Source: GCA-2701705 sp036163455 (GTDB lineage: Bacteria; Pseudomonadota; Gammaproteobacteria; GCA-002705445; GCA-002716945). From it: a stretch of DNA of 27,385 nucleotides. The DNA lies in contig JAYZKL010000037.1 of NCBI GenBank assembly GCA_036163455.1, forward strand, positions 1-27,385, written 5' to 3'. The position numbers were made by a program, and so were the translations under genes. Positions 15,724 to 24,048 of the stretch are shown here, piece after piece. Position 1 is the first letter of the stretch. Each line of letters starts with the position of its first letter. The notes under the pieces are model-generated. The model ran no database searches. It worked only from the letters and a program-made list of their open reading frames with translations, and was not told where the DNA came from.

Positions 15724-16442
15724 TAATTAGAATCCTTTCTTAATAAAATAATCATAAAAATTAATGCAACAAGAGAAAATAAAAACCATTGTCCAGCATA
15801 CATATAATGCTTTAACTCTGAATTCCTTTTAACTCTTCTGTTATTAATATAAGAATTATCTTGTTTTTCATTCATAACTAGAATATAAGATTCTAATTTA
15901 GAATTTAACAAGTTGGAGATCTTCTTCATTTCTATATTTTGGATAATTTTTGGCCATTTATTACCAAAACTAACTTGATCTAACTGTGGTAAATTTTTGT
16001 GATAAAAAACATATGCATTTATATGATTATTATGTTTAGTTATTCTGATATCAGGTACTTTTTCATCAAAGTGATTTTCAACCCACCCCCTATCAACTAA
16101 CACTATTTTATTGTTAACCTTATATGGAGTTAAAACTTTGTACCCAGCTTTTTTATTTGCAACACTATTATCTAATAGAAACTGTTTATCCGTTAAAAAT
16201 TGACCATAGACTTTTAGTTTTGTGAATTCTTTATATTTATTTTTTAGCCCTTTAACAATTATTGGTTCTTTTCCAAGATTATTTATATATTCGTTATAAA
16301 TCTTAATTTTTTGATTTGCTCTATCTATTTGCCAAACCCCTAAATATATACATGTAGCTATTATTAGAAAAAAAAATAATAATTTTGAGAGATTCTTTGA
16401 GAAATTTTTGTATGTTCTATTGTTATGTGTTAGTTTTCTCAT
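15723..16442 (-). CDS. SURF1-family cytochrome oxidase assembly protein
   Basis: SURF1 (Shy1) proteins help insert heme a/a3 during assembly of aa3-type oxidases. The 239-residue product has the family architecture: an N-terminal membrane helix (about 21-35) running into LGVWQIDRANQK at 34-45, a periplasmic domain containing KVYGQFLTDKQFLLDN and KIVLVDRGWVE, and a C-terminal helix beginning QWFLFSLVAL near 218. Its start is only five bases from the divergent start of the DUF2909 gene. It is 205 bases from the end of cox3, with that opposite-strand gene in between. It leads the accessory part (SURF1, Sco-like, ctaA, cyoE) of the cluster. Whether it is read from the coxB promoter or its own is unclear. 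Confidence 0.9.
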   Translation of the reverse strand: MRKLTHNNRTYKNFSKNLSKLLFFFLIIATCIYLGVWQIDRANQKIKIYNEYINNLGKEPIIVKGLKNKYKEFTKLKVYGQFLTDKQFLLDNSVANKKAGYKVLTPYKVNNKIVLVDRGWVENHFDEKVPDIRITKHNNHINAYVFYHKNLPQLDQVSFGNKWPKIIQNIEMKKISNLLNSKLESYILVMNEKQDNSYINNRRVKRNSELKHYMYAGQWFLFSLVALIFMIILLRKDSN

Positions 16443-16447
16443 AAAAC

Positions 16448-16645
16448 ATGAAATATATAATTCTATTTTTACTGGTCTTGATAATTTATAATCTCGTTGC
16501 AGGATTTATATATATAATGAAGGACCCATCTAAATCTAAGCGCGGTTTCTATTCTTTGAAAACGAGAATAATTTTATCTTTGCTTTTGTTTTTTTTCCTC
16601 ATAATTGGATACTATTTAAATTTGATTCAACCTCATTCAATCTAA
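16448..16645 (+). CDS. Small twin-transmembrane protein, DUF2909 type, on opposite strand within the cox cluster
   Basis: The 65-residue product has two membrane helices (about 2-24 and 43-59) joined by a basic loop, KDPSKSKRGFYSLKTRI, and ends LNLIQPHSI. This resembles the small DUF2909 family found next to cytochrome oxidase genes in gammaproteobacteria, with the Lys/Arg loop, paired helices and terminal Pro-His. Its function is unknown; a part in oxidase assembly or stability is guessed from position. It fills the space between cox3 and SURF1 exactly: five bases from the SURF1 start and one base from the cox3 stop. It runs opposite to all eight oxidase genes. Its promoter must lie inside SURF1. 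It is not a random frame, since the helix-loop-helix composition is protein-like. Confidence 0.72.
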   Translation: MKYIILFLLVLIIYNLVAGFIYIMKDPSKSKRGFYSLKTRIILSLLLFFFLIIGYYLNLIQPHSI

Positions 16646-16646
16646 T

Positions 16647-17513
16647 TTACAGCCAATAAACAAAAACAAATAATCCTAACCAAACTACATCAACAAAATG
16701 CCAATACCAAGCAACTGCCTCAAAACCAAAGTGGTTTTCCTTTGTGAAATGTCCATTTACACATCTAAACAATATAACCACCAACATAGTTGCTCCAAGT
16801 GTTACATGAAATCCATGAAAACCAGTTAGCATGAAAAAAGTTGATCCATATATTCCTGTTGTGAGTTTTAAATTTAAATCATTATAAGCATGAATATATT
16901 CATAAGCCTGTAATCCCACAAATAAAAAACCTAGAACAACAGTAGCTACCAACCCCCAAATAAGTTGGTTTCTTTTCTGTTCTTTTAAACCATGGTGCGC
17001 CCAAGTTACTGTAAGACCGCTTGTTAATAAAATTAATGTATTTATAGCCGGTATACCCGCAGCTCTCATCATTGTAAAGTCACCCCCTAAATTTGCAGGG
17101 CCGTTAGATGGCCAAACATTTTCAAAATGTGGCCAAAGTAGAAGTTTTGTTGGAGTTTTTGTGCCTTCGCCACCTAACCAAGGCAAAGATAATTCTCTTG
17201 CATAATATAGTGCTCCAAAAAAGGCAGCAAAAAACATAACTTCAGAAAATATAAACCATGCCATACCCCATCTAAATGAAATATCAACTTGAGAATTATA
17301 TGTTCCAGATTCACTTTCCTGGATAACTTCGCCAAACCAACCGTACATCATAATAAATAGTAAGGCTAATCCAGTAAACATCATTGTCATTCCGCCTGAA
17401 ACACCATTTAAATAATTTGAGAGTCCAACAAACATAACTGCTAAAGCTATTGTTGATAGAAATGGCCATCTAGTCCCATGAGGTATGTAGTAACTATTTT
17501 TTGAATCACTCAT
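16647..17513 (-). CDS. Cytochrome c oxidase subunit III
   Basis: Subunit III (CoxC/CtaE) of aa3-type oxidase, 288 residues with seven predicted helices. It begins YYIPHGTRWPFLSTIALAV and contains GMAWFIFSEVMFFAAFFGA, which holds the conserved Glu of the third helix. WAHHGLKEQKR and FHGFHVTLGATML follow, and it ends with the signature FEAVAWYWHFVDVVWLGLF and a final FVYWL. The subunit stabilises the catalytic core and proton uptake. Its start lies within the last eight bases of ctaG. Its stop is one base from the stop of the opposite-strand DUF2909 gene. Confidence 0.96.
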   Translation of the reverse strand: MSDSKNSYYIPHGTRWPFLSTIALAVMFVGLSNYLNGVSGGMTMMFTGLALLFIMMYGWFGEVIQESESGTYNSQVDISFRWGMAWFIFSEVMFFAAFFGALYYARELSLPWLGGEGTKTPTKLLLWPHFENVWPSNGPANLGGDFTMMRAAGIPAINTLILLTSGLTVTWAHHGLKEQKRNQLIWGLVATVVLGFLFVGLQAYEYIHAYNDLNLKLTTGIYGSTFFMLTGFHGFHVTLGATMLVVILFRCVNGHFTKENHFGFEAVAWYWHFVDVVWLGLFVFVYWL

Positions 17514-18060
17514 TATTTAGTTTCTCCGAATTGTAGCTTATTTGTTGTTCGCTAATATTAAACATTGTATATGCAAGAACTAAGTTAGATGCTTCAGGTG
17601 GCAATCCATCATCAACAATAAATTGAATGGTTAGTTTTTTTGTTTCATTAGCTTTTATTTCTTGATGCTGAAAACAGAAACACTCTATTTTTTTAAAATA
17701 TTCTGCATATTTACCTGGGACCACGCTAGGGCTGGCAGTGGCTACTAAATCATAATTAGATAAATTAGTTAAGGTGTAGAATGCTGTATAAATTTTTCCA
17801 GGATTAACGGTTAATTCTTTCTGATCAGGTTTAAATTTAAACGGACCTGAGTTAGCAACAGTCGAAGTAAATGTGACTCCAATATTTCTCTCTAAAGGAC
17901 TTTCTACAACAAACTCTGAGTTTATTCTACCAGTTTTTCCGTTTAGTCCAGTTAGTTCACAAAACACATCATATAAAGGTACAAGCATATATGAGAAGCT
18001 AAACATAAATATTGAAAAAATTATTAAATACGAAAAAGTTTTTTTATTTTTTGTATTCAT
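17506..18060 (-). CDS. ctaG: Cytochrome c oxidase copper chaperone CtaG/Cox11
   Basis: This 184-residue protein delivers copper to the CuB site of subunit I. It has a single N-terminal membrane helix (about 9-27), then VPLYDVFCELTGLNGKTGR at 27-45 carrying a conserved Cys34, and a periplasmic immunoglobulin-like domain. The copper-binding pair is Cys127/Cys129 in KIECFCFQHQ, followed by the conserved IQFIVDDGLPP region. Its ATG overlaps the coxA stop by four bases (ATGA) and its own stop overlaps cox3 by eight, so it is tightly coupled between its client and subunit III. This position between coxA and cox3 is typical of Proteobacteria. Confidence 0.95.
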   Translation of the reverse strand: MNTKNKKTFSYLIIFSIFMFSFSYMLVPLYDVFCELTGLNGKTGRINSEFVVESPLERNIGVTFTSTVANSGPFKFKPDQKELTVNPGKIYTAFYTLTNLSNYDLVATASPSVVPGKYAEYFKKIECFCFQHQEIKANETKKLTIQFIVDDGLPPEASNLVLAYTMFNISEQQISYNSEKLNNE

Positions 18061-19631
18061 TCTACCTTTGGTTCTTCCTCAAAAGAATGATATGGGGGCG
18101 GAGATGATAGTGTCCATTCCAAACCTTCTGCACCATCCCATGCTTTCTCACCTACATTAACTTCTTTTTTGTTTTTAATAGTGTCATAAAGAAGATATAC
18201 AAATATTAATTGTGCTAAACCAAAGCCAAATGCACCGATTGAAGCTACTGCATTAAAATCTGCAAACTGTAATGCATAATCTGGTATTCTCCTTGGCATT
18301 CCAGCTAACCCTACAAAATGCATTGGGAAAAAAGTTACATTAACAAAAATTGTTGTAGTCCAAAAATGCATTTTACCTAGTGCTTCATCATACATTCTAC
18401 CAGTCCATTTAGGGAGCCAATAATAGACACCTGCTATAATTCCAAAGATAGCGCCTGGTACCAATACATAATGAAAGTGAGCAACAACAAAATATGTATC
18501 ATGGTATTGAAAGTCTGCTGGAACTATGGCTAGCATTAAACCTGATAATCCACCGATTGTAAAAAGCACTATAAATGCTATAGCAAACAACATCGGGGTT
18601 TCAAATGTCATTGACCCTTGCCACATTGTTGCAACCCAATTAAAAACTTTAACACCTGTAGGTACAGCAATTAACATGGTTGCGAACATAAAAAAGAGTT
18701 GGCCGGCTAGCGGCATTCCCACGGTAAACATATGGTGTGCCCAAACTACAAATGATAATAGAGCTATAGATGCAGTTGCATAAACCATTGAGTCATATCC
18801 AAAGAGTTTTTTTCTTGAAAATGCAGGAATGATAGTAGATATAATTCCGAATGCAGGAAGGATTAAAATATATACTTCAGGATGTCCAAAAAACCAAAAG
18901 ATATGTTGAAATAAAACTGGATCACCACCGCCTGAGGCTGTGAAGAAACTAGTGCCAAAAAATCTATCTGTCAGTAACATTGTTACTGCTCCTGCTAGAA
19001 CAGGCATTGCAGCAATTAATAGAAACGCAGTTATCAACCAAGTCCAAACAAACATAGGCATTTTCATCAAAGTCATGCCAGAGGCTCTCATATTTAATAT
19101 AGTAGCTATAATATTTATTGCTCCTAAAATTGATGATAGGCCTAATAAATGTATTGAAAAAATAATAAATGGCATTGAGTTTCCACCTTGCAATGATAAA
19201 GGTGGATATAAAGTCCAGCCAGCTGCTGGTCCGCCACTTTCAAAAAATAAAGTACTCAGCATCATTGTGAATGCAAAAGGCAGAATCCAAAAGCTCCAAT
19301 TATTAAGCCTTGGTAATGCCATATCAGGCGCTCCTATCATAAGAGGAATTTGCCAATTAGCCAAACCAACAAATGCAGGCATAACAGCACCAAAAATCAT
19401 TATCAACGCATGCATTGTTGTCATTTGATTAAAAAACCCAGGAACAACCAATTGCAAACCAGGTTCAAATAACTCAGCTCTAATTATTAGCGCCATTATT
19501 CCTCCAACAAAGAACATGATCAAGCTAAAGAATAGATATAGGGTTCCAATATCTTTGTGATTTGTAGTAGTTATCCATCTCATAATTCCGCCTTTATGGT
19601 GTTCATCAAGATGTTCTGCATTTGTAATCAT
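18057..19631 (-). CDS. Cytochrome c oxidase subunit I (aa3 type)
   Basis: This is the catalytic subunit (CoxA/CtaD), 524 residues with twelve membrane helices. It reduces oxygen at the heme a3-CuB site and pumps protons. All ligands are visible: His74 (heme a) in TMHALIMIF, CuB His250 with cross-linked Tyr254 in GHPEVY, CuB His299/His300 in AHHMF, and His385 (a3) and His387 (a) in AHFHYVL. The Glu within HPEVY and the GAPDMALPRLNN region are as expected for A-type oxidases. SSILGAINIIATILN and the TVGMPLAG loop are further family signatures. It starts 12 bases after coxB with AGAGAG upstream as a possible ribosome binding site, and overlaps ctaG by four bases. Confidence 0.98.
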   Translation of the reverse strand: MITNAEHLDEHHKGGIMRWITTTNHKDIGTLYLFFSLIMFFVGGIMALIIRAELFEPGLQLVVPGFFNQMTTMHALIMIFGAVMPAFVGLANWQIPLMIGAPDMALPRLNNWSFWILPFAFTMMLSTLFFESGGPAAGWTLYPPLSLQGGNSMPFIIFSIHLLGLSSILGAINIIATILNMRASGMTLMKMPMFVWTWLITAFLLIAAMPVLAGAVTMLLTDRFFGTSFFTASGGGDPVLFQHIFWFFGHPEVYILILPAFGIISTIIPAFSRKKLFGYDSMVYATASIALLSFVVWAHHMFTVGMPLAGQLFFMFATMLIAVPTGVKVFNWVATMWQGSMTFETPMLFAIAFIVLFTIGGLSGLMLAIVPADFQYHDTYFVVAHFHYVLVPGAIFGIIAGVYYWLPKWTGRMYDEALGKMHFWTTTIFVNVTFFPMHFVGLAGMPRRIPDYALQFADFNAVASIGAFGFGLAQLIFVYLLYDTIKNKKEVNVGEKAWDGAEGLEWTLSSPPPYHSFEEEPKVE

Positions 19632-19643
19632 TGTTTATCTCTC

Positions 19644-20438
19644 TTATTTTTTATTAGCAATTTTATTACTTTGTTGATTCATAACCCATTTTTGATATTC
19701 ACTTTTATCAACAGCTTTAACAACTATAGGCATGAAGGCATGATCTTTTCCGCATAATTCCGCACATTGACCTCTATAAATACCTGGTTTTTTTATATCT
19801 ATCCACATTTCATTTATATATCCTGGAATAGCATCTTTTTTTCCGCCAAGTTCAGGTACCCACCATGCATGTATAACATCACTAGCTGTAAATAATAAAC
19901 GCACTTTTGTATTTATAGGAAGTATTACAGGGTTATCAACATCCCTTAAATAATGTTTAACATTTTTTGCATCTAAATTAGAATTCAGTTGTCTTGCTTT
20001 ATTACTCTTTGAGTCAATTTTACTAAAAAAGGAGATATCATCATCTAGATACTCATACTGCCACATCCATTGATAACCAGTTATTTTGAGAGTAATTTCG
20101 GCATCAGTTGTATCTTCCATAAGTATAAGCGTTTTAGTTGCTGGAACCGCCATTCCAACCAAAATTAAAAATGGTATAACTGTCCATATAATTTCAATTT
20201 TAGTACTTTCATGAAAATTGGCTGGTACTGCACCCTTTGATTTTCTGTGGTGAATTATTGAATAAATCATTGCGCCGAAAACAACGATTCCAATTACAAC
20301 GCAAATCCATAGAATTAACATATGCAAATCATATGCTGCCTCACTAATTGTGGTAACTCCAACAGGCATATTAAGTTCCCACTCTGCTGATGCTGGGTCT
20401 GAAATTGTCAAAAACAATAAGATTATAAATTTACGCAT
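19644..20438 (-). CDS. Cytochrome c oxidase subunit II (CuA protein)
   Basis: Subunit II (CoxB/CtaC) accepts electrons from cytochrome c at its binuclear CuA centre. Of 264 residues, 1-18 form a signal peptide ending PASA, two membrane helices follow (about 38-62 and 82-106), and the rest is a periplasmic cupredoxin domain. QWMWQYEY at 123-130 is the electron-entry aromatic patch. CuA ligands are His190, Cys225, Glu227, Cys229, His233 and Met236 (CAELCGKDHAFM). There is no C-terminal cytochrome c domain, so this is not a caa3 form. It is the first gene of the oxidase operon. GGAAG four bases before the ATG is a fair ribosome binding site. The 100-base gap upstream holds no promoter I could fix. 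Confidence 0.97.
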   Translation of the reverse strand: MRKFIILLFLTISDPASAEWELNMPVGVTTISEAAYDLHMLILWICVVIGIVVFGAMIYSIIHHRKSKGAVPANFHESTKIEIIWTVIPFLILVGMAVPATKTLILMEDTTDAEITLKITGYQWMWQYEYLDDDISFFSKIDSKSNKARQLNSNLDAKNVKHYLRDVDNPVILPINTKVRLLFTASDVIHAWWVPELGGKKDAIPGYINEMWIDIKKPGIYRGQCAELCGKDHAFMPIVVKAVDKSEYQKWVMNQQSNKIANKK

Positions 20439-20538
20439 TAATCTTCCATGTCAATTTGGGTAATATTCTAACAAAATATTAGTATTTATGGAATTTCTAA
20501 TTAACCTTATTTATGACTTTTGCTTTGTATTAATTTTT

Positions 20539-21336
20539 TTATTTTTTATGAATTTTTATGAAATTATTCCATGCAATGGCGTAAATAACTTCATATGTGA
20601 CAGTAAATAAATCCTTTTCATTATTTGTTTTGTATAATTGTTTCAGTTTTGAGATTATTTTTTTATTTATAGGTTTTTTTTCATCTGAAATGACTATATT
20701 AGTTCCAGTGCCTCTAAGTGCTACTAACAACCTGTCAAAAGACTTATATTCTATTGTTAATTTTTCAACATCCATGACAGGATCTGAAAAATTAAGAGAT
20801 AAAAGCAAATCCCCAATAATATGCATATCTAAAAACTCATTTACATGTTGGTCATCATCTATCTCTTTAAAAATATTCCTAACTTCTATTAATGTATCAG
20901 GACCAACTGTTGAAAATATAAAAACCCCTTTATCGGTTAAGAGTTTCTTAATATCAGAAAAAACTTTTTTTAAGTTTTTACACCATTGAAATGTAAAACT
21001 AGAGATAATTAAATCAAAAGTAAAAGGCTTTATTGGTAAAAATTCTGTATCAGCACATATGGTAGATAAATCAATGTTTTTTGATTTACATTTATTTAAC
21101 ATTTGTTCAGAAATATCTAAACAAAATATATTCGATTTTTTAAAATTTAATTTAAGTTGTTCAGATAAATTTCCAGTTCCAGAACCAATATCAAGAATAT
21201 TCTGTGGTGAACATTTTAGGAGTTTGATTCTTTCTATTAATCTTCTTGACACTTCTTGTTGAACAACGGAATATTTTTCATATGAATGTGCCTTGTTATC
21301 GAATGATTTTATAATTCTTTTTTTATAATTTTCCAT
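20539..21336 (-). CDS. bioC: Malonyl-ACP O-methyltransferase BioC
   Basis: BioC methylates malonyl-ACP with SAM so that the fatty acid synthase can build the pimeloyl chain of biotin. The 265-residue class I methyltransferase starts with the family's RIIKSFDNKAHSYEKYSVVQ. It has motif I LDIGSGTGNLSEQL at 48-61, DLIISSFTFQWC near 110-122 and the BioC-typical GPDTLIEVRNIFKEID near 143. Y-S-F/LLVALRGTGTN near 205-217 is also a BioC feature absent from generic ubiE-like enzymes. It follows bioH by three bases, so the enzyme that opens the disguised pathway and the one that closes it are co-expressed. The other bio genes are not in the window. Confidence 0.88.
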   Translation of the reverse strand: MENYKKRIIKSFDNKAHSYEKYSVVQQEVSRRLIERIKLLKCSPQNILDIGSGTGNLSEQLKLNFKKSNIFCLDISEQMLNKCKSKNIDLSTICADTEFLPIKPFTFDLIISSFTFQWCKNLKKVFSDIKKLLTDKGVFIFSTVGPDTLIEVRNIFKEIDDDQHVNEFLDMHIIGDLLLSLNFSDPVMDVEKLTIEYKSFDRLLVALRGTGTNIVISDEKKPINKKIISKLKQLYKTNNEKDLFTVTYEVIYAIAWNNFIKIHKK

Positions 21337-21339
21337 TTT

Positions 21340-22059
21340 TTATATAAATTCCTTAATTATTTGAACAACTTCTTTTTTATATGAAATAAATGGCATATGT
21401 GGGCTATTATCCAATGAACAGATTTTTATATTTTTTTTATTTTTAAATTCAGTATAGTATTTATCTCCAAGTAAACTATCTTTAGAGCTAGAAATAATTA
21501 CAACTTCTTTTTGTGTATCTTTCAGATTATTATAAAAATCAAAATTAATCATATCATCTAAACCATTGATAAGTGTCTGGTTATTGGGAAGAGTAGTTAA
21601 TTTAAATTCATCTATCAGCAATCTATAATCTTTTAATTCTTTTGATGATCCTTTTACACATTCAAAAAAGAATCTTTTTAGAGCTTTTTTTCTATCTAGT
21701 AATAATTCTTTTTTCATTTTCTTAATATTTTTTAAATTTATCTCACTACTATTATCTATTAACGATAAATTAGAATTTATAATTATAACTTTTTTAATAA
21801 AAGGGCAATCCTTTGAGAGACTTAGTAGTGACAAAAGGCCGCCAAAAGACCAACTAATAAGAACTGATGGAGAAGCTTGGTTAGAAAAAAGATTTCTACA
21901 ATAGTTAATAGCTTTTGATTTGTCTGCTTTATTTTTTCCATATCCAGGCAAATCTATTAAGGTCACTTTGTTTTTCTTTGAGAATGACTTATCTAAGCCA
22001 AACCAAATCCGGCTATCAAATAACCATCCATGTAAAAAAAGTATTCTGTCTTTATTCAT
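21340..22059 (-). CDS. bioH: Alpha/beta hydrolase, pimeloyl-ACP methyl ester esterase (BioH-like)
   Basis: BioH removes the methyl group added by BioC from pimeloyl-ACP methyl ester. The 239-residue product has the alpha/beta-hydrolase start FLHGWLFDSRIW with the oxyanion HGW at 10-12 and DLPGYGKN at 36-43. The nucleophile Ser71 sits in SWSFGG, catalytic Asp194 probably in SSKDSLLG, and catalytic His221 in NSPHMPFISY. The HGW, WSFGG and HxPFIS pattern is BioH-like, and adjacency to bioC supports the call. A different carboxylesterase acting at the same step is possible, since several non-orthologous ones exist. It is divergent from plsY across 51 bases. Confidence 0.82.
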   Translation of the reverse strand: MNKDRILFLHGWLFDSRIWFGLDKSFSKKNKVTLIDLPGYGKNKADKSKAINYCRNLFSNQASPSVLISWSFGGLLSLLSLSKDCPFIKKVIIINSNLSLIDNSSEINLKNIKKMKKELLLDRKKALKRFFFECVKGSSKELKDYRLLIDEFKLTTLPNNQTLINGLDDMINFDFYNNLKDTQKEVVIISSSKDSLLGDKYYTEFKNKKNIKICSLDNSPHMPFISYKKEVVQIIKEFI

Positions 22060-22098
22060 ATTTTTCTATGTTAGCTATGATTCTTAGATTATTAATTA

Positions 22099-22104
22099 TA
22101 TATT
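22099..22104 (+). promoter_or_regulatory. Possible -10 element for plsY, six bases from the ATG
   Basis: TATATT ends six bases before ATG 22111. Initiation at the usual distance would fall at or on the ATG, suggesting a leaderless message. There is no convincing -35. It is listed because similarly placed -10-like boxes precede folM and the M16 gene. The match could be chance. Confidence 0.25.
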
Positions 22105-22110
22105 AACTAA

Positions 22111-22740
22111 ATGTATGAAAATTTTCTCCAATTAACGATTGAGGTAGTACCAGAACTATGGCCTATATGGGTTTTATTATACCTTATCGGTTCAATACCG
22201 TTTGCCATAATAACAAGCAAAATAATGAATCTCCCAGACCCAAGAACATATGGATCTAATAATCCTGGAGCCACAAATGTTCTTAGGACAGGAAGTAAAA
22301 AAGCTGCATTTTTTACATTGCTTGGTGACTCATTGAAAGGCTTTATACCTATTCTGATTATACTGAGTATAGTAGGGGGCGAAACATCAATACTTACAAA
22401 TATAACAATCACCTATTTCTCATCATTTTTTATTTTGTTAGGACATATGTTTTCTATTTTTTTAAAATTTAAAGGTGGTAAGGGTGTTGCTACATCATTT
22501 GGTATACTATTTGCGCTAGATTTAAAAATAGGCTTTTGCTTACTTGTTTCCTGGTTATTATTTTTTTTACTTTTCAGGGTATCTGCTATTTCTGCGCTAG
22601 GCGCTTTTTTTCTATTACCTTTTTTTATAGCTTTTTTTATAAATGACAACTTCATAATTATATTAGCAATATTTAACTCTCTACTTATATATCTAAAACA
22701 CCTAAGTAATCTGTCGAAAGCAAAAAATTTCTTTAATTAA
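22111..22740 (+). CDS. plsY: Acyl-phosphate:glycerol-3-phosphate acyltransferase PlsY
   Basis: PlsY transfers an acyl group from acyl-phosphate to glycerol 3-phosphate, starting phospholipid synthesis in the inner membrane. The 209-residue polytopic product has the three family motifs in order: GSIPFA near 28-33, the glycerol-phosphate-binding GSNNPGATNVLR near 49-60 with GDSLKG at 72-77, and the phosphate-binding FKGGKGVATSFG near 123-134. At least five hydrophobic helices are evident. It stands alone on its strand, divergent from bioH and overlapping convergent tsaD by eight bases. plsY beside tsaD and rpsU is also seen in pseudomonads. Confidence 0.95.
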   Translation: MYENFLQLTIEVVPELWPIWVLLYLIGSIPFAIITSKIMNLPDPRTYGSNNPGATNVLRTGSKKAAFFTLLGDSLKGFIPILIILSIVGGETSILTNITITYFSSFFILLGHMFSIFLKFKGGKGVATSFGILFALDLKIGFCLLVSWLLFFLLFRVSAISALGAFFLLPFFIAFFINDNFIIILAIFNSLLIYLKHLSNLSKAKNFFN

Positions 22741-23728
22741 TATTTAAGGAAGGATTTGGGTTAATGTCTAAACTTGTTGATTTATTTGATTTAGATTTTA
22801 TCCAACCTAAATAAGCTATCATTGCACCATTATCGGTACTGAATTGCATATCAGGAAAAAATATATTTATGGAAGAATCTTTTTCATTTTGAAATCTATA
22901 CCTAAGTTTCTTGTTGGCGCTAACGCCTCCAACAATTACTATATTTTTAATATTGAACTCATCAGCTGCTTCTAAAGTTTTTTTGATCAATACATCTAAA
23001 ATTGCATTTTCAAAATCTAGCGAGATTTGTGAAACAGTTTCATCGGTTAATCTAACCTTTTCTATTGTTTTTTTTACATGTGTTTTTAAACCACTAAAAC
23101 TAAAATTATAATCTCCACTATTAATCATTGGACGCGGAAAATTAAACGGAGTGTTATCTGTGTTTTCTGCTGATTTTGATATTTCAGGACCTCCTGGATA
23201 ACCCAATCCTAACTGTCTTGATATTTTATCAAAAACCTCTCCAGCAGAATCATCAAGGGTTTGCCCAATTATTTTATATTTATTAAACCCATCTATAATT
23301 GATAAAAATGTATGACCTCCTGAAACCAATAATGATATAAAAGGGTTTTTTAAGCTGGATTCTGTCATCATAGCTGAGAAAATATGTGCTTCTAAGTGAT
23401 TCACTTCAATGCTTTTTTTGCCAAGTGTCCAAGCAAGTGCTTTAGCAAAAGCTGACCCTGTTAATAATGGTCCCATCAAACCTGGTCCATTTGTAAATGC
23501 AATTAAGTCTATGTCTTTAATATCATAATTGTATTTAGTTAGGAGCTCATCAAGTAATGGGATTGTTTTGACTGTGTGATCTCTGGAAGCTAATTCTGGA
23601 ACTACTCCACCATATTTATTATGTAATTTAAATTGAGAATTTAATACATGACCTATAATTCCTTTTTCAGAATCATATAGAGCTAATCCTGTTTCATCGC
23701 ATGATGTTTCTATGCCTAATACAATCAT
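22733..23728 (-). CDS. tsaD: tRNA N6-adenosine threonylcarbamoyltransferase TsaD
   Basis: TsaD (formerly Gcp/YgjD) transfers the threonylcarbamoyl group to A37 of ANN-decoding tRNAs, working with TsaB and TsaE. The 331-residue ASKHA-fold product has the start IVLGIETSCDETGLALYD, the metal-binding NHLEAHIFSA with His111 and His115, the nucleotide-binding LVSGGHT, VVGGVSANKKLR and the final Asp ligand in STDNGAMIAYLG. It is complete and of usual length (E. coli 337). It is divergent from rpsU across 86 bases, a classic arrangement, and overlaps plsY at its 3' end by eight bases. Confidence 0.97.
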   Translation of the reverse strand: MIVLGIETSCDETGLALYDSEKGIIGHVLNSQFKLHNKYGGVVPELASRDHTVKTIPLLDELLTKYNYDIKDIDLIAFTNGPGLMGPLLTGSAFAKALAWTLGKKSIEVNHLEAHIFSAMMTESSLKNPFISLLVSGGHTFLSIIDGFNKYKIIGQTLDDSAGEVFDKISRQLGLGYPGGPEISKSAENTDNTPFNFPRPMINSGDYNFSFSGLKTHVKKTIEKVRLTDETVSQISLDFENAILDVLIKKTLEAADEFNIKNIVIVGGVSANKKLRYRFQNEKDSSINIFFPDMQFSTDNGAMIAYLGWIKSKSNKSTSLDINPNPSLNIN

Positions 23729-23748
23729 CAGAGTTTATAAAGAGCTAA

Positions 23749-23775
23749 ATTATATTGCTTTATTATCATATTCAA
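23749..23775 (-). promoter_or_regulatory. Possible sigma-70-type promoter for tsaD
   Basis: Read on the minus strand, TTGAAT (23775-23770) is followed after 15 bases by TATAAT (23754-23749), 20 bases before the tsaD ATG at 23728. The spacer is shorter than ideal. The 86-base gap must also serve rpsU, for which TATAAA at 23792-23797 is a weak candidate with no good -35. Confidence 0.38.
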
Positions 23776-23814
23776 GTAATATTAACGCCATTATAAACTA
23801 TTTTATATATATTT

Positions 23815-24039
23815 ATGCCAGGTGTACAAATAAGAGAAAATGAGCCATTTGAGATAGCTCTAAGAAGGTTCAAAAGAATTTGCGAAAAAGCAGGTATTCT
23901 AACAGAAACCCGCCGAAGAGAATTTTATGAAAAACCAACTGCAATGAGAAAAAGAAAAATTGATGCGGCTACTAAAAGGCATAAAAGAAAAGTAAGCATG
24001 ACTGTAATCAGAAAGAAACCACCTTATAAAAAATTTTAA
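23815..24039 (+). CDS. rpsU: Small ribosomal subunit protein bS21
   Basis: This 74-residue, strongly basic protein matches bS21: MPGVQIRENEPFEIALRRFK, then RICEKAGILTETRRREFYEK, PTAMRKRKIDAATKRHKRK and a C-terminal tail. It is a few residues longer than the E. coli protein (71). bS21 joins the 30S subunit late and aids initiation. In many gammaproteobacteria rpsU heads the rpsU-dnaG-rpoD operon. Here yqeY follows nine bases downstream and dnaG and rpoD are not in the window. Confidence 0.97.
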   Translation: MPGVQIRENEPFEIALRRFKRICEKAGILTETRRREFYEKPTAMRKRKIDAATKRHKRKVSMTVIRKKPPYKKF

Positions 24040-24048
24040 AAACCTTGA

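Noticed and set aside
18940..19428. A 162-codon open frame antisense to coxA
   Set aside because: It is a shadow of the strongly conserved coxA gene; its composition follows the coxA codons and it has no recognisable motif.
20439..20538. A possible small RNA or terminator between bioC and coxB
   Set aside because: The 100-base gap is AT-rich without a stable GC-paired stem or a hairpin followed by a T-run, and no small coding frame is convincing.
22107..22412. A 101-codon minus-strand frame opposite plsY
   Set aside because: PlsY motifs on the plus strand explain the region; the minus frame has no recognisable features.
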